From NCBI GenBank assembly GCA_015847255.1, contig JADLZK010004649.1, positions 744,001 to 808,000 on the forward strand: a stretch of 64,000 bases of DNA, in the 5' to 3' direction. This DNA comes from Hyparrhenia diplandra. Lineage: Eukaryota > Streptophyta > Magnoliopsida > Poales > Poaceae. The stretch's first letter is position 1. Each line of letters starts with the position of its first letter. The notes beneath the pieces were generated by a model. That model was not told the origin of the DNA. It did not search any database and saw only the letters and a program-made list of their open reading frames with translations. The position numbers were made by a program, and so were the translations under genes. Positions 33,412 through 44,649 of the stretch are shown here, in pieces.

Positions 33412-34232
33412 TTTTTTTTTTTTGAGACCACGCCCAAGGCGTGTTTTTCATTGCAGAGAGAATTTTTTTGAATACAAGAACGAGGGGCGGCAACACGCCG
33501 CTACCGAGGCCCTTCTCGACAACAACACGCACGCGGGTTGTGATTACAAGTAAACAATTACAACTAAGAGGCGGACAATCCAGAACCTACACTCACCTTC
33601 CAAACCTTCCAGGTTCATAGGTCGAAACGCCCGTTCAAAAAGAATGAGACGCTCCTTCTGCTCGACCAAGTCGACGTGTCTCGGAAGGTGGCCTTGAGTT
33701 GGCCCTCGGCCATCAACTCATCCTCGACTTGAATGCCAAGCTTCCTCAATAGCACGACTGGGCCTGTCTGCGGTGGCGTCCGCCGCCCGTGGCGTGGCAG
33801 CAATGCGTTCGCTACGCCGAGCGAGTCGGCGGGCACCGGCATCCCGAGCGGCGCAATCGCGGCCTCTCGAGAAGAGGTGTCTCCAACGGTAGGCAGATCG
33901 ACGCCCAAGTCCACCCGAACTGTAGCATCGTGAGGCAGACTCCTCCCGCACGGTAGCAGCGGAAGTCACAGCAAAGTGGCAGGCGCCGGGACACCCGAGT
34001 TGCCGGTTGTAGGAGTCACATGCGCAGCCGGCCGAACCTCCACCACCCCTGAAGCACTGATGGGTCCTCCGCCCCATCCGGTCCAACCAAAGAAGGCAAC
34101 GGTTCGGGAGACCTCAGCAACGAGTCCAGTTGATGAAGCACCCAAGCGGGCCTCACAACGAACACGTAGGGAGCTCCTCCAACATGGGGTCAACCCACAT
34201 GGGAGGCCCCACGCCCGCCCGCAACTCAACCG
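33412..34232 (-). mobile_element. LINE-type retroelement fragment with poly(A) and 15-bp target duplication
   Basis: On the minus strand the insert ends AATGAAAAACACGCCTTGGG, CGTGGTCTC and a poly(A) tract (poly(T) from 33412 on the plus strand). The exact repeat CAACACAAGGTGTCT flanks it (33398-33412 and 34233-34247). The interior is GC-rich with frames up to 122 codons but no RT or endonuclease, so it is 5'-truncated or internally deleted. The same tail sequence recurs at 41922. Confidence 0.85.
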
Positions 34233-34247
34233 CAACACAAGGTGTCT

Positions 34248-35430
34248 CTGATCATGTCTGTTGTATATATGTCCGTGTTCTAAATATATTCTTCTACTTG
34301 AATGCTTCATTTAGCTAGTTAGGTAAAAGAAAAATCTTTTGGCAATAGTTAGATGCTGGAGAAATGCATGTCAAGATGCATGGCTGTTGTTTGCTGTAAA
34401 GGTCATTTTGACTAGTTGATTACCATTCACGTAGCTACATTAATTGCATGGGCTAGAATCTTGGTAAAGGTCTTTTGGTTCAGATGAATGATATCGTAGG
34501 TTGATTATTCTATTGTAAATGGTGGACTGGATCATCTGGTCCCGGTCCATTTTCAAATGTCGCCTGGTCTAATATTCTGTCACATGTATATATGTAGCCT
34601 GTATGACAGTCCAATTGGAAATTGCATGCTATATTCCATACTCTTTCTATGTTGACATAAAGTCCATTAGGATTGTCATAATAAAATTGACTATCAATAG
34701 CAAGAATTTTGTATTGATTGCCAACACAAGGTTTATGCAATTAAATTCAATGTAAAATATACATTTTTGATAATATAAAACTTCTTGAATTTTGAATATG
34801 AAATGTGTAGGGGAACCCTTGTTCAGCACAGCTGCTTCTTAGTTCTTACCATGCTATGAATTGTTTCGATTTAGAGAAACGAGGGAGATGCATTGTATAT
34901 TGGTATTACAAAAACAATGGACCCAACACTACAAGGAATGGTGCTTTACATGACGTTTATTGGTGACGTTCCAAAAAAACATCATAGAATTGTATTGTCA
35001 ACTAGCAACACCTGATCTTTGCATCCACCGCCTCATGAATCAATAATTACCATTGTGTAATGAGGCTAGATGTTGCATCTACCGGCATTCCTGGGTATAA
35101 TGAGGTTCGATTAGTCTAGAGAAATTCTTGTTAGTTCGTATCATACTCAACAGTGTCTACCTTTTGAGTCAACAGTGTTAGAAAAGGAACTCATGATGTA
35201 TAAGTTATGCACTCTGCAAAATGTTACTTACATACCAACAAGTGTGGATGATATAATATTCAGAAGCGACAAAAACTAGAAAAATAAGAATGGTCTTATG
35301 AAATCTAGTTTTACATGATTAAAGAAGAGAAATGAACTCAGTAAAAAGAAACAAAGTAGAGCAATATAGGCAGGAAGGTGATGAATGGTGCTCCCAATGA
35401 ACAAAATAACCCCTTATTTAGATATACCAA
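34248..35430. other. Gene-free AT-rich spacer
   Basis: No gene recognised on either strand. A CACTACAAGGAATGGTG segment at about 34930 resembles a CACTA-type terminus without a partner. Confidence 0.35.
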
Positions 35431-38127
35431 AGACACTGGTGCACAAAGGGGGTTCTAGCCCGGGTTCCGGGAGCCGTTTGTCACGGTTGGATAACCGGGG
35501 TTACGCCCCGGGACTAATAGTTGCACTGTACCACTAGAACCGGGGATAAAACTAAGGGTTAGTCCAGGGTTCTAGACACCAACCGGGACAACAATGGGGG
35601 GGGGGCTTTTGTATTTCACCACCACGTGGTCAGCCCATTAGTCCCTGGTTCTAGACACCAACCGGGAATAACATTGTTTTGTTTTTTTTTCTTTTCCTGC
35701 TTCTTTTTTATTGATGATTTATTTTGTTTTTAATATTAAATTGGTTTTCAAATTCGATTCTACGATGCCAATGACATGTATACGCGCAAGCGATTCGGAA
35801 AGTTTCGAATGGATCGATGCATACACAAATAACATACAACATACATATTTAATATAGTCAAGAGCGGGCATTGTATTTGAACATCATTTTTCTCTAGTAG
35901 TACTACACCATATACATATATATTACAAGCTCGCATCAATCAAGAAGTCTTCAATTCTGAGTTAAAGAAAAAGTATTAGTATATATATATGGACAAATAA
36001 GAGTAGGACACACATTGCTTTTCGGTATATATGGACAAATGACAAATCCAAATAATTATACTTTATTTCACTTGTCTCCATGTAAAATGCTCAGAGGATA
36101 AAGAAAGAGTAGCTAGCGCTCCGCCTGTTGACACATGTATGGGGACGGCCATGAGCAATCGCGACGAACAATTCTTTTATAGCCTGTTCGGTATTAGATA
36201 CTAGTAATTAATAGGCTGGGCTTGCAGTAAACAAGCTCGAGGATTGAAATTGACCCAACTTTTCTTGGCCTTGATTGGCCCGGAAGTTAAACACACTATA
36301 AGTTAAATTATTAATAATTCTCAAAAAAAAAAGTTAAACTATTAATAAGGAAGCAGGTTAGCACGTGGAGTTCCCTAAAAAAACATGTGGAGTTTATTTA
36401 TTAGATTAAATTCGTGGTACATATATGTACACGTATGCTAATTGTGAACGTACAATATATATGTCGATCGAGCTTGGAACCAAAATACGGCCATGTCGTT
36501 CTCCACGGCCGGCTGTCGCAGGTGAACCAACAATATATAAATGAGTTGCATCATTATGGGTCTGTTTGGGATAGGTGGAGCTAGCTCGAGCAGAGTTGGA
36601 GCTATCCAAAGTGAGTGTTTGGCTATCAACTCGAAAAATGAAGTCCAATGACATATGGGTCCCACCTATTAACCTCACCATTTTCTTCTTCCTCCTGGTG
36701 CTTGCTCCTCTGCACCCACACGCGCACTCACCGCCCTTAGCTACCCCAAGTGCCCCGCCACACTCGCCAGCCGAAGCAGCTCGGTGATCTTCCACGTCTG
36801 TGCTCGCCGGAGCCGAGACGAGGACGGGGACGACGGGGCACGCCCGTGCTCGCCGGAGCCAGGGATGGGGTAAACGGGTCTGCACTCGTGCTCGCTGGAG
36901 CCGGGACGAGGACGGGACGATGGGGCACACCCGTGCTCGGCCGGAGCCCGGGGATGAAGGGGCTCACCGGATCTAGGCACGGAAAATAAAATAAAACCTC
37001 CACGGAAAAAAAAAAAAACGCCACGGAAGTTCAATCCTGTACTAGTGAGACATGGGGAGGGAGTTGAGGAAAGGGGTAGGGGAGGTCATGCTCGCCGACA
37101 CTCGTAGATCTCGCCGATAAAGCCTATGTGCGTACATGGGGCCATGGCTGGTGCTCACCCAGCAGAGCCCGTGCGATGCTTGCCCATCTATGCGATCTGG
37201 GTTCGCACACGTGTGGCACCTCTGGCTCGCGACCAACGGCTCAGCGACGGCATTTGCGGGAGGGACAAGTGGCTTCCGGTGGGAGAGAGACTTCAGCGCC
37301 AGAGAAAGAGTGGGGCTGCCACCAATGGGAGAGAGGAGTGGAGCGCCAACGGTGCCACTCCGGCTTGGCTGCCAGCCGGGAGAGAACGATCGGAACATTG
37401 GATGGGAGGTGTGCGTGTATAGTAGTACATAGGATTGAACTGTTTTTTCTATGTAACGAGTGGTTGGAGTGGGCAATTATTCTCGAACTCCATGACCAGG
37501 TCGATATTATTAGGTGGTTCTGGAGCAGAAAGAGAAGTGCTCCAAAACTCCAATCTTACTTACACTATAGCTCTAAATCCATATGATCATACAAGGAAAC
37601 AAGCCATGGGTTCTATACATATCGATGAAAATTATACTTTTGATCTATGACGCATCAAACAACCGAGAGGTGGTGGGGGTGAAGAGAGAATGAGACTCTA
37701 CCGGAGAAACGGGTGTTCAGTTTGGGGTTTAGGGTTTAGGGTTTCGATTCGAACACAAGACCTCGTCCACCTTGGTCCTTGCACGAGTTTCCATCTTAGC
37801 TACATGACACATTTGATGTGGATAATATATAATTTCTTTTTAAATACCCTTTGTTGGCACCTTTAGTTCTGGTTTGAGACATTAACAGAACTAAAGGTAC
37901 CTTTAGTCTTGGTTCATTTCTCACCGACAGGGACTTCTAGTCCCAGCTTCTGTGTGAAACTAGGACGAAAGCCTCTGACACTGACATGCCTTGGGGACCT
38001 TTAGGAACTAAAGGATGAAATTTAGCCCGGTATATAGGTCTTAGACTTCCCTTTCTGTTGCGTTTTGCAATTTTAGCTCGAGACTAAATACATTTTTCCA
38101 TTGACGACAAATTGTTTCTCTACTAGG
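35431..38127. mobile_element. CACTA-like element or composite (tentative)
   Basis: At 35431 the sequence CACTGGTGCACAAAGGG is followed by repeats such as CCGGGACTAA and ACCGGGA in both orientations, as in subterminal regions of grass CACTA elements. At 37860-38125 there are further ACTAAAGG/CCTTTAGT repeats and an end TTTCTCTACTAGGG, a near match to TAGTG-type termini. Whether the two ends belong to one element is not established. A separate TAGTG terminus (GTACTAGTG at about 37038-37046), preceded by CCACGGAA repeats, lies inside. Frames between (36400-37600) look compositional. Confidence 0.35.
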
Positions 38128-38457
38128 GAGAGCGCCAAATGTTTGATTGGTGGACAACGGTTCTCTCCACCTTCCGCCTCCTCGCGTTTATATGAGAGCA
38201 ATGTGGGCGAGGAGGTTTCATTATTTCCACCAATAGAGGCTATCGAGGTTACTGAGGTTACAAAAGAATCTGTATTTTTACAAAAGAGGCTATTGAGGTT
38301 ACAAATAAGTTATAATCATTTAAATCCACAGGCTTTGTAATTCGACACTAAACACTTTAATAAGGTCTCATAAATATGTCTTGCTCCCAACAATACTAAT
38401 TATCATTCGTCACTTCGAGTTGATAAAGGCCCACCCTGCCCATTACTCTTCACGATT

Positions 38458-38632
38458 AGTGGCGGAGCTAGAACAAAATTGAAGCATGTGTATTTGCCTT
38501 CATAGATAGAAGAGTTTGCAACACGTGGGTGCATATATGGTGCAAATTTGGATCTTATAACTGTTTTTTCAAAAAAATTGTGGGCGCGGCCGCACCCACG
38601 GACTTGCACATAGCTCCGCCCCTCACGACCCT
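38458..38632. mobile_element. Small TIR element (MITE), about 175 bp
   Basis: Left end AGTGGCGGAGCTAG and the right end GCTCCGCCCCTCA are imperfect inverted repeats around an AT-rich core. No clear target duplication. Confidence 0.4.
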
Positions 38633-39054
38633 TACAGGTACGGTAATAGTAGTCAATGCAACTAGAGATGTGTGATATAGTCAACATCAATTCTAAGGAC
38701 GATCGTGATAGTCTTTTACTTTTAGCCTTGCGTGCACTGGCCGTGGATCAGATAACACACAATAAGACGTGTCTGCTATATTTGAGCTCGTTCCGTGTAA
38801 AAGACCTCTGCTAATTAATTGAGCTTGTTGCTTGTAAACGAACCACACATTTACTTAATTTAAGCATAGTACTAGTTAAAGTATCTCAAATTTAACTAAC
38901 TATATATAGAAATGTGAATACATATAAAATAATTATCAGTAAATTTATCATCAGAGGTAGCTATGGTGCTGTTACAGAGAAAAGTCGCTGCTGCAGCTTG
39001 CCACACTGATGCCACAATAGTAGTGGCTATTCTCTACAACCAAACAGGGTCTTC

Positions 39055-40648
39055 TGGAGGAAAACATTGTGCCGTGTGCTAGTGCCCTTCGTGGCTTGTG
39101 GCGATATGTCGTCCCCTCTCCCTCTAACCTCCTCCACTCCACCCATCGCTGCCCCCCGCCTCCTTCTCCGGGCGAGCTCGCCGGGCGACGAGGCGGGGGG
39201 GATCGATCCCCTTCGCCCTTCCATCCCCTCCTCTTCCTTCTTGTAACATCCCCAACCAAATAATGGCTTGTTTCTTCCTTTTTCGTTTTTCTTTGCTTCA
39301 AGAAAGTCGACGATGGTGGTGGTGGCGGTGAAGAAATCTGTCGCAACGGAGGTGCTTCGCGAGCGTGGTGGGGGAAACTCTTCCACCGCTAGCATGCCAA
39401 GGGGAGGGTGCAGCATCTTGGAACTCCGACGCTTATCGGCGCCGGCACCAACACCTCCGACCTCGACGCTGCGCTTGCTCTCCTCTCCGGCCCGGTCCCG
39501 CCGAGCCTCCATGCCCAAGGGTACGCCACCAACACGGCGGCGCTTGAGAACGTCCTCCCGTGTCGCGCTCGCAAGATGGCGGAGTCCCGGTGCCCTCGCC
39601 GGATACGACGTGAAGATGGAGATCTGCCTGTGTCTCGCCACCGACGCCATGGGAGGCACCAACGACGGTCACACGACGAATCGCGCCGTCCACAGCGCCC
39701 GATCTCCGCCGCTGAGCACGAGGATCTCACCCACCGCATGCGAGGGGACTCAGTGTCGCTTTGCAAGATGGCGGAGTCCGGTGCCTCCATGTCCCATCTC
39801 CGCCGCCGCTTGAGTCGCCGCCGATGATCCCGCGAGCATGGGCGATGGGAGTGCGGGCTTGGCGGATTTCGCCGCCGAAGATGCGCAGGAGTCCGCCGCG
39901 GCCCGGGTCGCTGCGTGCCTCTGCATCGGTGGTGGGCCCTCCAAATGACTGTTCCCATTTGTGTCCGACGCCAACCGCCCCACCGACGCCCGGCCGAGCC
40001 ACGCGATCCGGATCTTCGGAAAGCACAGGGAGATTTTTTTCGTGCAACATTGTCCAACATGGTGGGGCCCACATTCGCTAGGTGGGGTCCGCCGACGCCA
40101 CGTGGGGTGCATGCGTTCACCGTTTACCTCTCCGCCTCCCCTTCAAGTCGACGCGTGTTCGGTGTGGTGTTCTCGATGGTGGCCATCCATATCCCGATCA
40201 TCGAAGCTTACCTTGGAATCCATCCTTTTTCTTTTTCTTTTTCCTTTTTCCTTTTATTTTATCTCTTTACCGTAGCAGCCTTTAAGCCAAAGACTAGTTC
40301 ACTCGGGGTTACATCAACTGGTGGTGAACCGACAATCTCGCCTCCACCCGGGATTCGACATCGGGTCTTATCCTATACCGCCGGAGACGAGTTTTCTACA
40401 CATACTTCGGGTCGCTTACGTGGTTTACATCTACGACTCGGCCGTCCCCTTTTCAACCGACGCATGGCCGGTCTTTCCATCCGGCTGTCCTCGCCTCTGG
40501 CGACACATCGCTTACCGCCCGGCCAGTTCGTCACGCCATCGCTGTTGTAATCCGGTCGGTGGACCAACTTGTTCTACTGATCTTCCCTATAAGACTGTTT
40601 TGTAATATGGCTGCTTAATCTATAAAACCGTTAGTTGTCAAAAAAAAA
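39055..40648 (+). mobile_element. Polyadenylated retro-insertion, 1.6 kb, content unknown
   Basis: The direct repeat AAACAGGGTCTTC (39042-39054 and 40649-40661) flanks a GC-rich insert ending TTAGTTGTC plus a run of about ten A. This is LINE-mediated retroposition. No RT, endonuclease or gag domain is visible; the longest plus-strand frames (39268-39813, 181 codons; 39915-40550, 211 codons) are Arg/Pro/Ser-rich without a recognised domain. It may be an internally deleted LINE (leader joined to 3' end) or a processed pseudogene. Confidence 0.7.
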
Positions 40649-40742
40649 AAACAGGGTCTTCGGGATGGGACAGGGGCATAGAAACCATACATCCTAGTTT
40701 CTATTTGGAGAGTGTCCCAATAGTCATTGCATGCACCTATGA

Positions 40743-41314
40743 GAGCACTCACAATGCAAACTCTATCACAGTTTCTATCCTCATTTATTACCCCTCAATT
40801 TATTGCTTTTTGCTTGGCGCTGTATTTATTGAAGAGAGAGAGCAAAAACACAAGAAACCAAGTCTAACTAAGAGCACTCACAATCCGGACTCTATCATAG
40901 TTTCTATCCTCATTTATTACCCCTATAATTATTGTTTTTTGCTGATGTGACACTATATTTATTGAAGAGAGAGAGGAAAACACAAGAAACCAAGTCTAAC
41001 TAAGAAACCAAGTCTTCACATAAACCAAGAGAATTTGTGAGAGTGACAAAGTGGGTCATATGACATCATGATAGAAAATTGTATTGTGGAAGATAGTTTC
41101 TTGACACAATGTCCAAGACTATGAAGACCATGATAGTTTCTAGCATTGTGAGTGCCCTAAGAAACCAATTCTTCACGCTTAACCAAGACAATTTGTGAGA
41201 GTGACAAGTGGGCTATTTGATATCATGATAGAGAATTGCATTGTGGAAGATAGTTTTTTAACACAATGTCCAAAATTATAGAAACCATGATAGTTTCTAG
41301 CATTGTGAGTGCCC
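40743..41314. mobile_element. Tourist-like MITE containing a second copy of itself (outer copy)
   Basis: Ends GAGCACTCACAATGC and GCATTGTGAGTGCCC are inverted repeats; TGA flanks both sides (40740-40742, 41315-41317). It is interrupted after CAAGTCTAAC by the inner copy. Its two halves can be read through across the inner insert. Confidence 0.8.
40872..41157. mobile_element. Tourist-like MITE, inner copy, 286 bp
   Basis: Ends GAGCACTCACAATCC and GCATTGTGAGTGCCC; TAA on both sides (40869-40871, 41158-41160). The two copies are closely similar throughout (shared AGTTTCTATCCTCATTTATT, AATTTGTGAGAGTGACAA). Confidence 0.88.
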
Positions 41315-41921
41315 TGACACATATATAACAAGCTCGCCATATGGAGTCCACCATATATCTATCCTCTGCCCATCAGTCCACTATTAATTAAGGACCTTCC
41401 ACAGAAAATCATAGTTCTATCGTGTTGCTGTTACAAATGCAACACGATCTAGTTTATGGATGGGGAGTAAAATTTCGCTGCAATGAACAGTGGAGTTCAC
41501 CATCACAAAATTGAGACTCATTAATTCGTCAGGAAGTCGGCAAACACAGAGCGATATGGACTACTTAGTTGAAAGGACGATCGAGATAGTTTTTGACTTT
41601 GCGTGCACAGGCATAGAGGACATGGATAACAGTTACACACGTGCGTGTACTGCCCGCTATAACTTGTGTTGGTTGCGTGTAAAACCAACGTAGGCTACTT
41701 AATTGAGCTTGTAACACGTGTATGCAGCATGTGCTATAAAAGCACAGATTTGTTCGTTGCGTGTAAACTAACGTCAGCTACTTAATTGAGCTTTCTTGTG
41801 GTGTGTATTCCTTCCACCAATTAAAGAAATATCTCAAAGTTATATAACTATATCTGAATAATAGAAATAGTTATGATATAGAATTTGTACATCTAAATTT
41901 ATCATAAGATAAGTTATTTGA
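41315..41921. other. Gene-free spacer
   Basis: AT-rich, no gene. Short imperfect duplications occur around 41690-41800 (TACTTAATTGAGCTT). Confidence 0.4.
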
Positions 41922-42028
41922 TTTGTTCTTTTAGACCACGCCGCTAGGCGTTTTTTCATTAAGCGGAATAAAGTTCAAATAAAAGGTCTTGAGGCAACAG
42001 TAACCATCAGTTATCGAAACAAAGATAC
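41922..42028 (-). mobile_element. 107-bp LINE/SINE tail with 10-bp target duplication
   Basis: On the minus strand it ends ATGAAAAAACGCCTAGCGG, CGTGGTCT, related to the tail of the element at 33412. AGTTATTTGA flanks it at 41912-41921 and 42029-42038. An extremely 5'-truncated copy. Confidence 0.7.
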
Positions 42029-42451
42029 AGTTATTTGAAAATAAACAATGAATTTCATCTATATTTGATCAACAACTTTAAACAAATAAAAATTACATCT
42101 AGAAATATATATTTTTAGACTGAAATATTAATATAATCCATGCCTTATATAATAGTTATTAGTCAGCTAACAACGATTTTTGTGATGTGACAACCTACAG
42201 CTAGCTCACCGGTGGTATCTATCTTCAAATCTGCTTGACTTTAACGGGATCAAACAAGAAGAGCCATGCAAGCAACTCTCCATTCATCTGCACTGCCATC
42301 GATCGATATATATATGATCACCCTATAACCAATGACCCTTACATGCATACAATGCAAAATCCAGATCATGCTAATATATACAAGCATCAGCCATTGATAA
42401 AAGCAACGAGCACAACAAGCTTTTCCTGAGTGCTGAGACTGGTCGACGACG

Positions 42452-43448
42452 ATGGTGCCCCATGGCGCCATTGACAAAAGCATCAGCCACATCCTGGGCG
42501 GGTGATGTTCTTAGGCCTCGGCCTATGGCATCTCTTCAACAACATCAAGCTCTTCGTCTCCATTTCCCGACATCACCGTTGTCATCGTACGCCGCGCCGG
42601 GCGTGGTTCCGGCGCCAAGAGTCCGCCACCTCGAGCTCATCGTCATGCTCGCCCGGCGGCATCTATGGGTTCGCCACCCAGATGCTGGCCTACAAACCCA
42701 TGCCATTCAACGCCGACGGCTCCATCCCGCCGAACGCCTACCGAACCACGAGCACGCAGTCATGTACGCCTCACTCCTCGTCTATGCCGGCTCCGCCATC
42801 TACCTCGACCGCCGCCGCTCCAGCTCCCCCCACACGGCCACCGCCGCCATACGACGCTGCGCATGCTCCTCCCGGGCGGCGGTCTTCGGCGCGGGAGCTG
42901 TTCGTGTTCCACGCCCACTCCCACGGACCCACGCCGGCATCGAGGGCCGGCTGCACTGGTTCCTACAAGCCGCCACGGCGACGTGCCTCGCCACCGCGCT
43001 CCTCGGCGCCGCCCGGTGGCGGTCTTCGGGCAGAGGTTCAATTCGCCGTGAGCCTCGTCCGGTCCGGCCCCCTTGCGTTCTGGGGACTGTGGGGCGTCGT
43101 CATCGGCGTCACGTGGATCCCTGGCATGGCTCCCATGGGGTGCTCCTCGACAACGGTGGCGTCAACCTGCTCTGCCATGGCGAGGATAGCCTGAGACACG
43201 CCGTGGCTGTCGTTAACCTGCAGTTTGGGTGGTGCTTCGTCCTCGTGACGGTGTTTGTCCTCGGGGTTTACGTGTACGTGTGCAGAAAGTATTCAGATGG
43301 GGCTGGCCGGGAGATATATGGGCGGCTGCCGGAAGCGGAAGATGCAGACGAGGACGACGACGGCCACCACAGCATGAAAACGACGCGCAACTGTAAGGAG
43401 GAAGTGTACGATGTGCATGACTTCACGTCCATGGAGATCGAGGTCTAG
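42452..43448 (+). pseudogene. DUF716 / TMEM45-type multi-pass membrane protein, frameshifted
   Basis: The start at 42452 reads MVPHGAIDKSISHILGG and then needs a one-base shift at about 42500 to continue as MFLGLGLWHLFNNIKLFVSI. Later blocks in other frames are PRVRHLELIVMLA, YGFATQMLAYKPMPF, NHEHAVMYASLLVYAGSAIYLD, LFVFHAHSH, EGRLHWFLQAATATCLATALLG, FAVSLVRSGPLAFWGLWGVVIG and NLQFGWCFVLVTVFVLGVYVYV. The order and motifs (apolar G-x-W-x-LFN start, HLEL, NFEH-like, HxHS, EGxxHWxLQ, NLQFxW) match plant DUF716 proteins, usually 270-330 residues with six to seven membrane segments. At least four frame changes. The last 40 residues are acidic. Function of the family is poorly known; some members are defence-responsive. 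Confidence 0.85.
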
Positions 43449-44649
43449 TATTCGGTACTGTAAATGATCAGCACCCTGGCAAAAATTGTTTAATGTCACT
43501 GTAATGTAAATCGATATTTCGGAGGCGGAAATAGGTTAAAGTACATATGGATGATGACGACCCTGCCTTCAAGCTAAGCTCATTTCGAGGACATGATTCA
43601 TACTCGTTGGTTTTATAAAGCCCACACCACACCACGTAGCTACCCCGCTTCAATGTCGCCATCCCTCTCGAGGACCAACAATAAAATCAAGACTAAGAAT
43701 GGTGATGGACATTCACACATAGATCGTCGAACACGACCACCTCCCTTCAATGCATAGCTAAATTTGGCTATATCTTAAGCACATCGCAGGCAAGCCACCA
43801 TGAATGATGCGTGAAGTTTTAATTTTAGATTATTGGAATATATACAACTGGACGACGGACAGTCACTTACTGAGTACTGACGTGTGTATTGGTTGACCCC
43901 TTTTTTTTAGTCATGTATTGGTTGGCCCTTGAGCAGTCGATAAGAACATTGGACCTGGATTATCTACGGGCCAAACGTGTGGTAACAACCATATATGTTT
44001 GGCTGTTATATACTCATGGGCTGGCTGAGCAACTTGCAATGGTGGAACATTACACAGGCCTTCTGAAATATCACTACGGCCTCGACGGCTCACGGGCCAA
44101 ACTATTCTGATGGGCCTAAACGAACTGCGAAATTTCTCTATTCATTGAAAGTGTTGTCATCATCATCAGAACATGAATTCTGATGGGCCTAAACGAAATT
44201 TCGTTTGCAAGCACCTTTCAGAACCCAAACCTTTAAGCCCATTTCAATAACAGTTGGGAACACACACGAGTACTGCAGCATGGTCGTCCGTCATTCTCAT
44301 CGATCTCATGCATCCCTGTAGAACAATCTATTGTCTTACTTCAAACAAATTAACAAAGCGCGCGCAAACACACGATCTATCAGCAGGGTGGTGACAACGC
44401 ACAAGACACACTATGAGACCTGCAGTTTTTGTTACCATCTGAACGCCTTTCCTGGTTGCACGTTCAGTGGATTAATGACTTGTCTCCTGATGCCCATTTG
44501 ACAGATGATGCATCGATTCACAAACATATATAAGATCGCGAGGTCAGTTATATGTCTTTACTGAAAACTAGATATGGGGAATGTGCATCTCACCTGAGTT
44601 GTCGCTGGTACGAAGAACAATGGCTTCATATTTCCTCATACGATGTATT
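43449..44649. other. Spacer between the DUF716 pseudogene and NLR1
   Basis: No gene identified. TTCTGATGGGCCTAAACGAA occurs twice (about 44106 and 44177), a small local duplication. NLR1 3' sequence on the minus strand should extend into it. Confidence 0.4.

Noticed and set aside
36406..37586. Multiple overlapping frames of 70-174 codons
   Set aside because: All frames of a low-complexity region between CACTA-like termini; repeated PASTGVPHRP-like text reflects an internal tandem repeat, not a gene.
39027..40120. Frames of 139-243 codons on both strands
   Set aside because: Same GC-rich retro-insert read in several frames with Arg/Ser/Pro bias. None has a recognised domain, so they are described only within the insertion.
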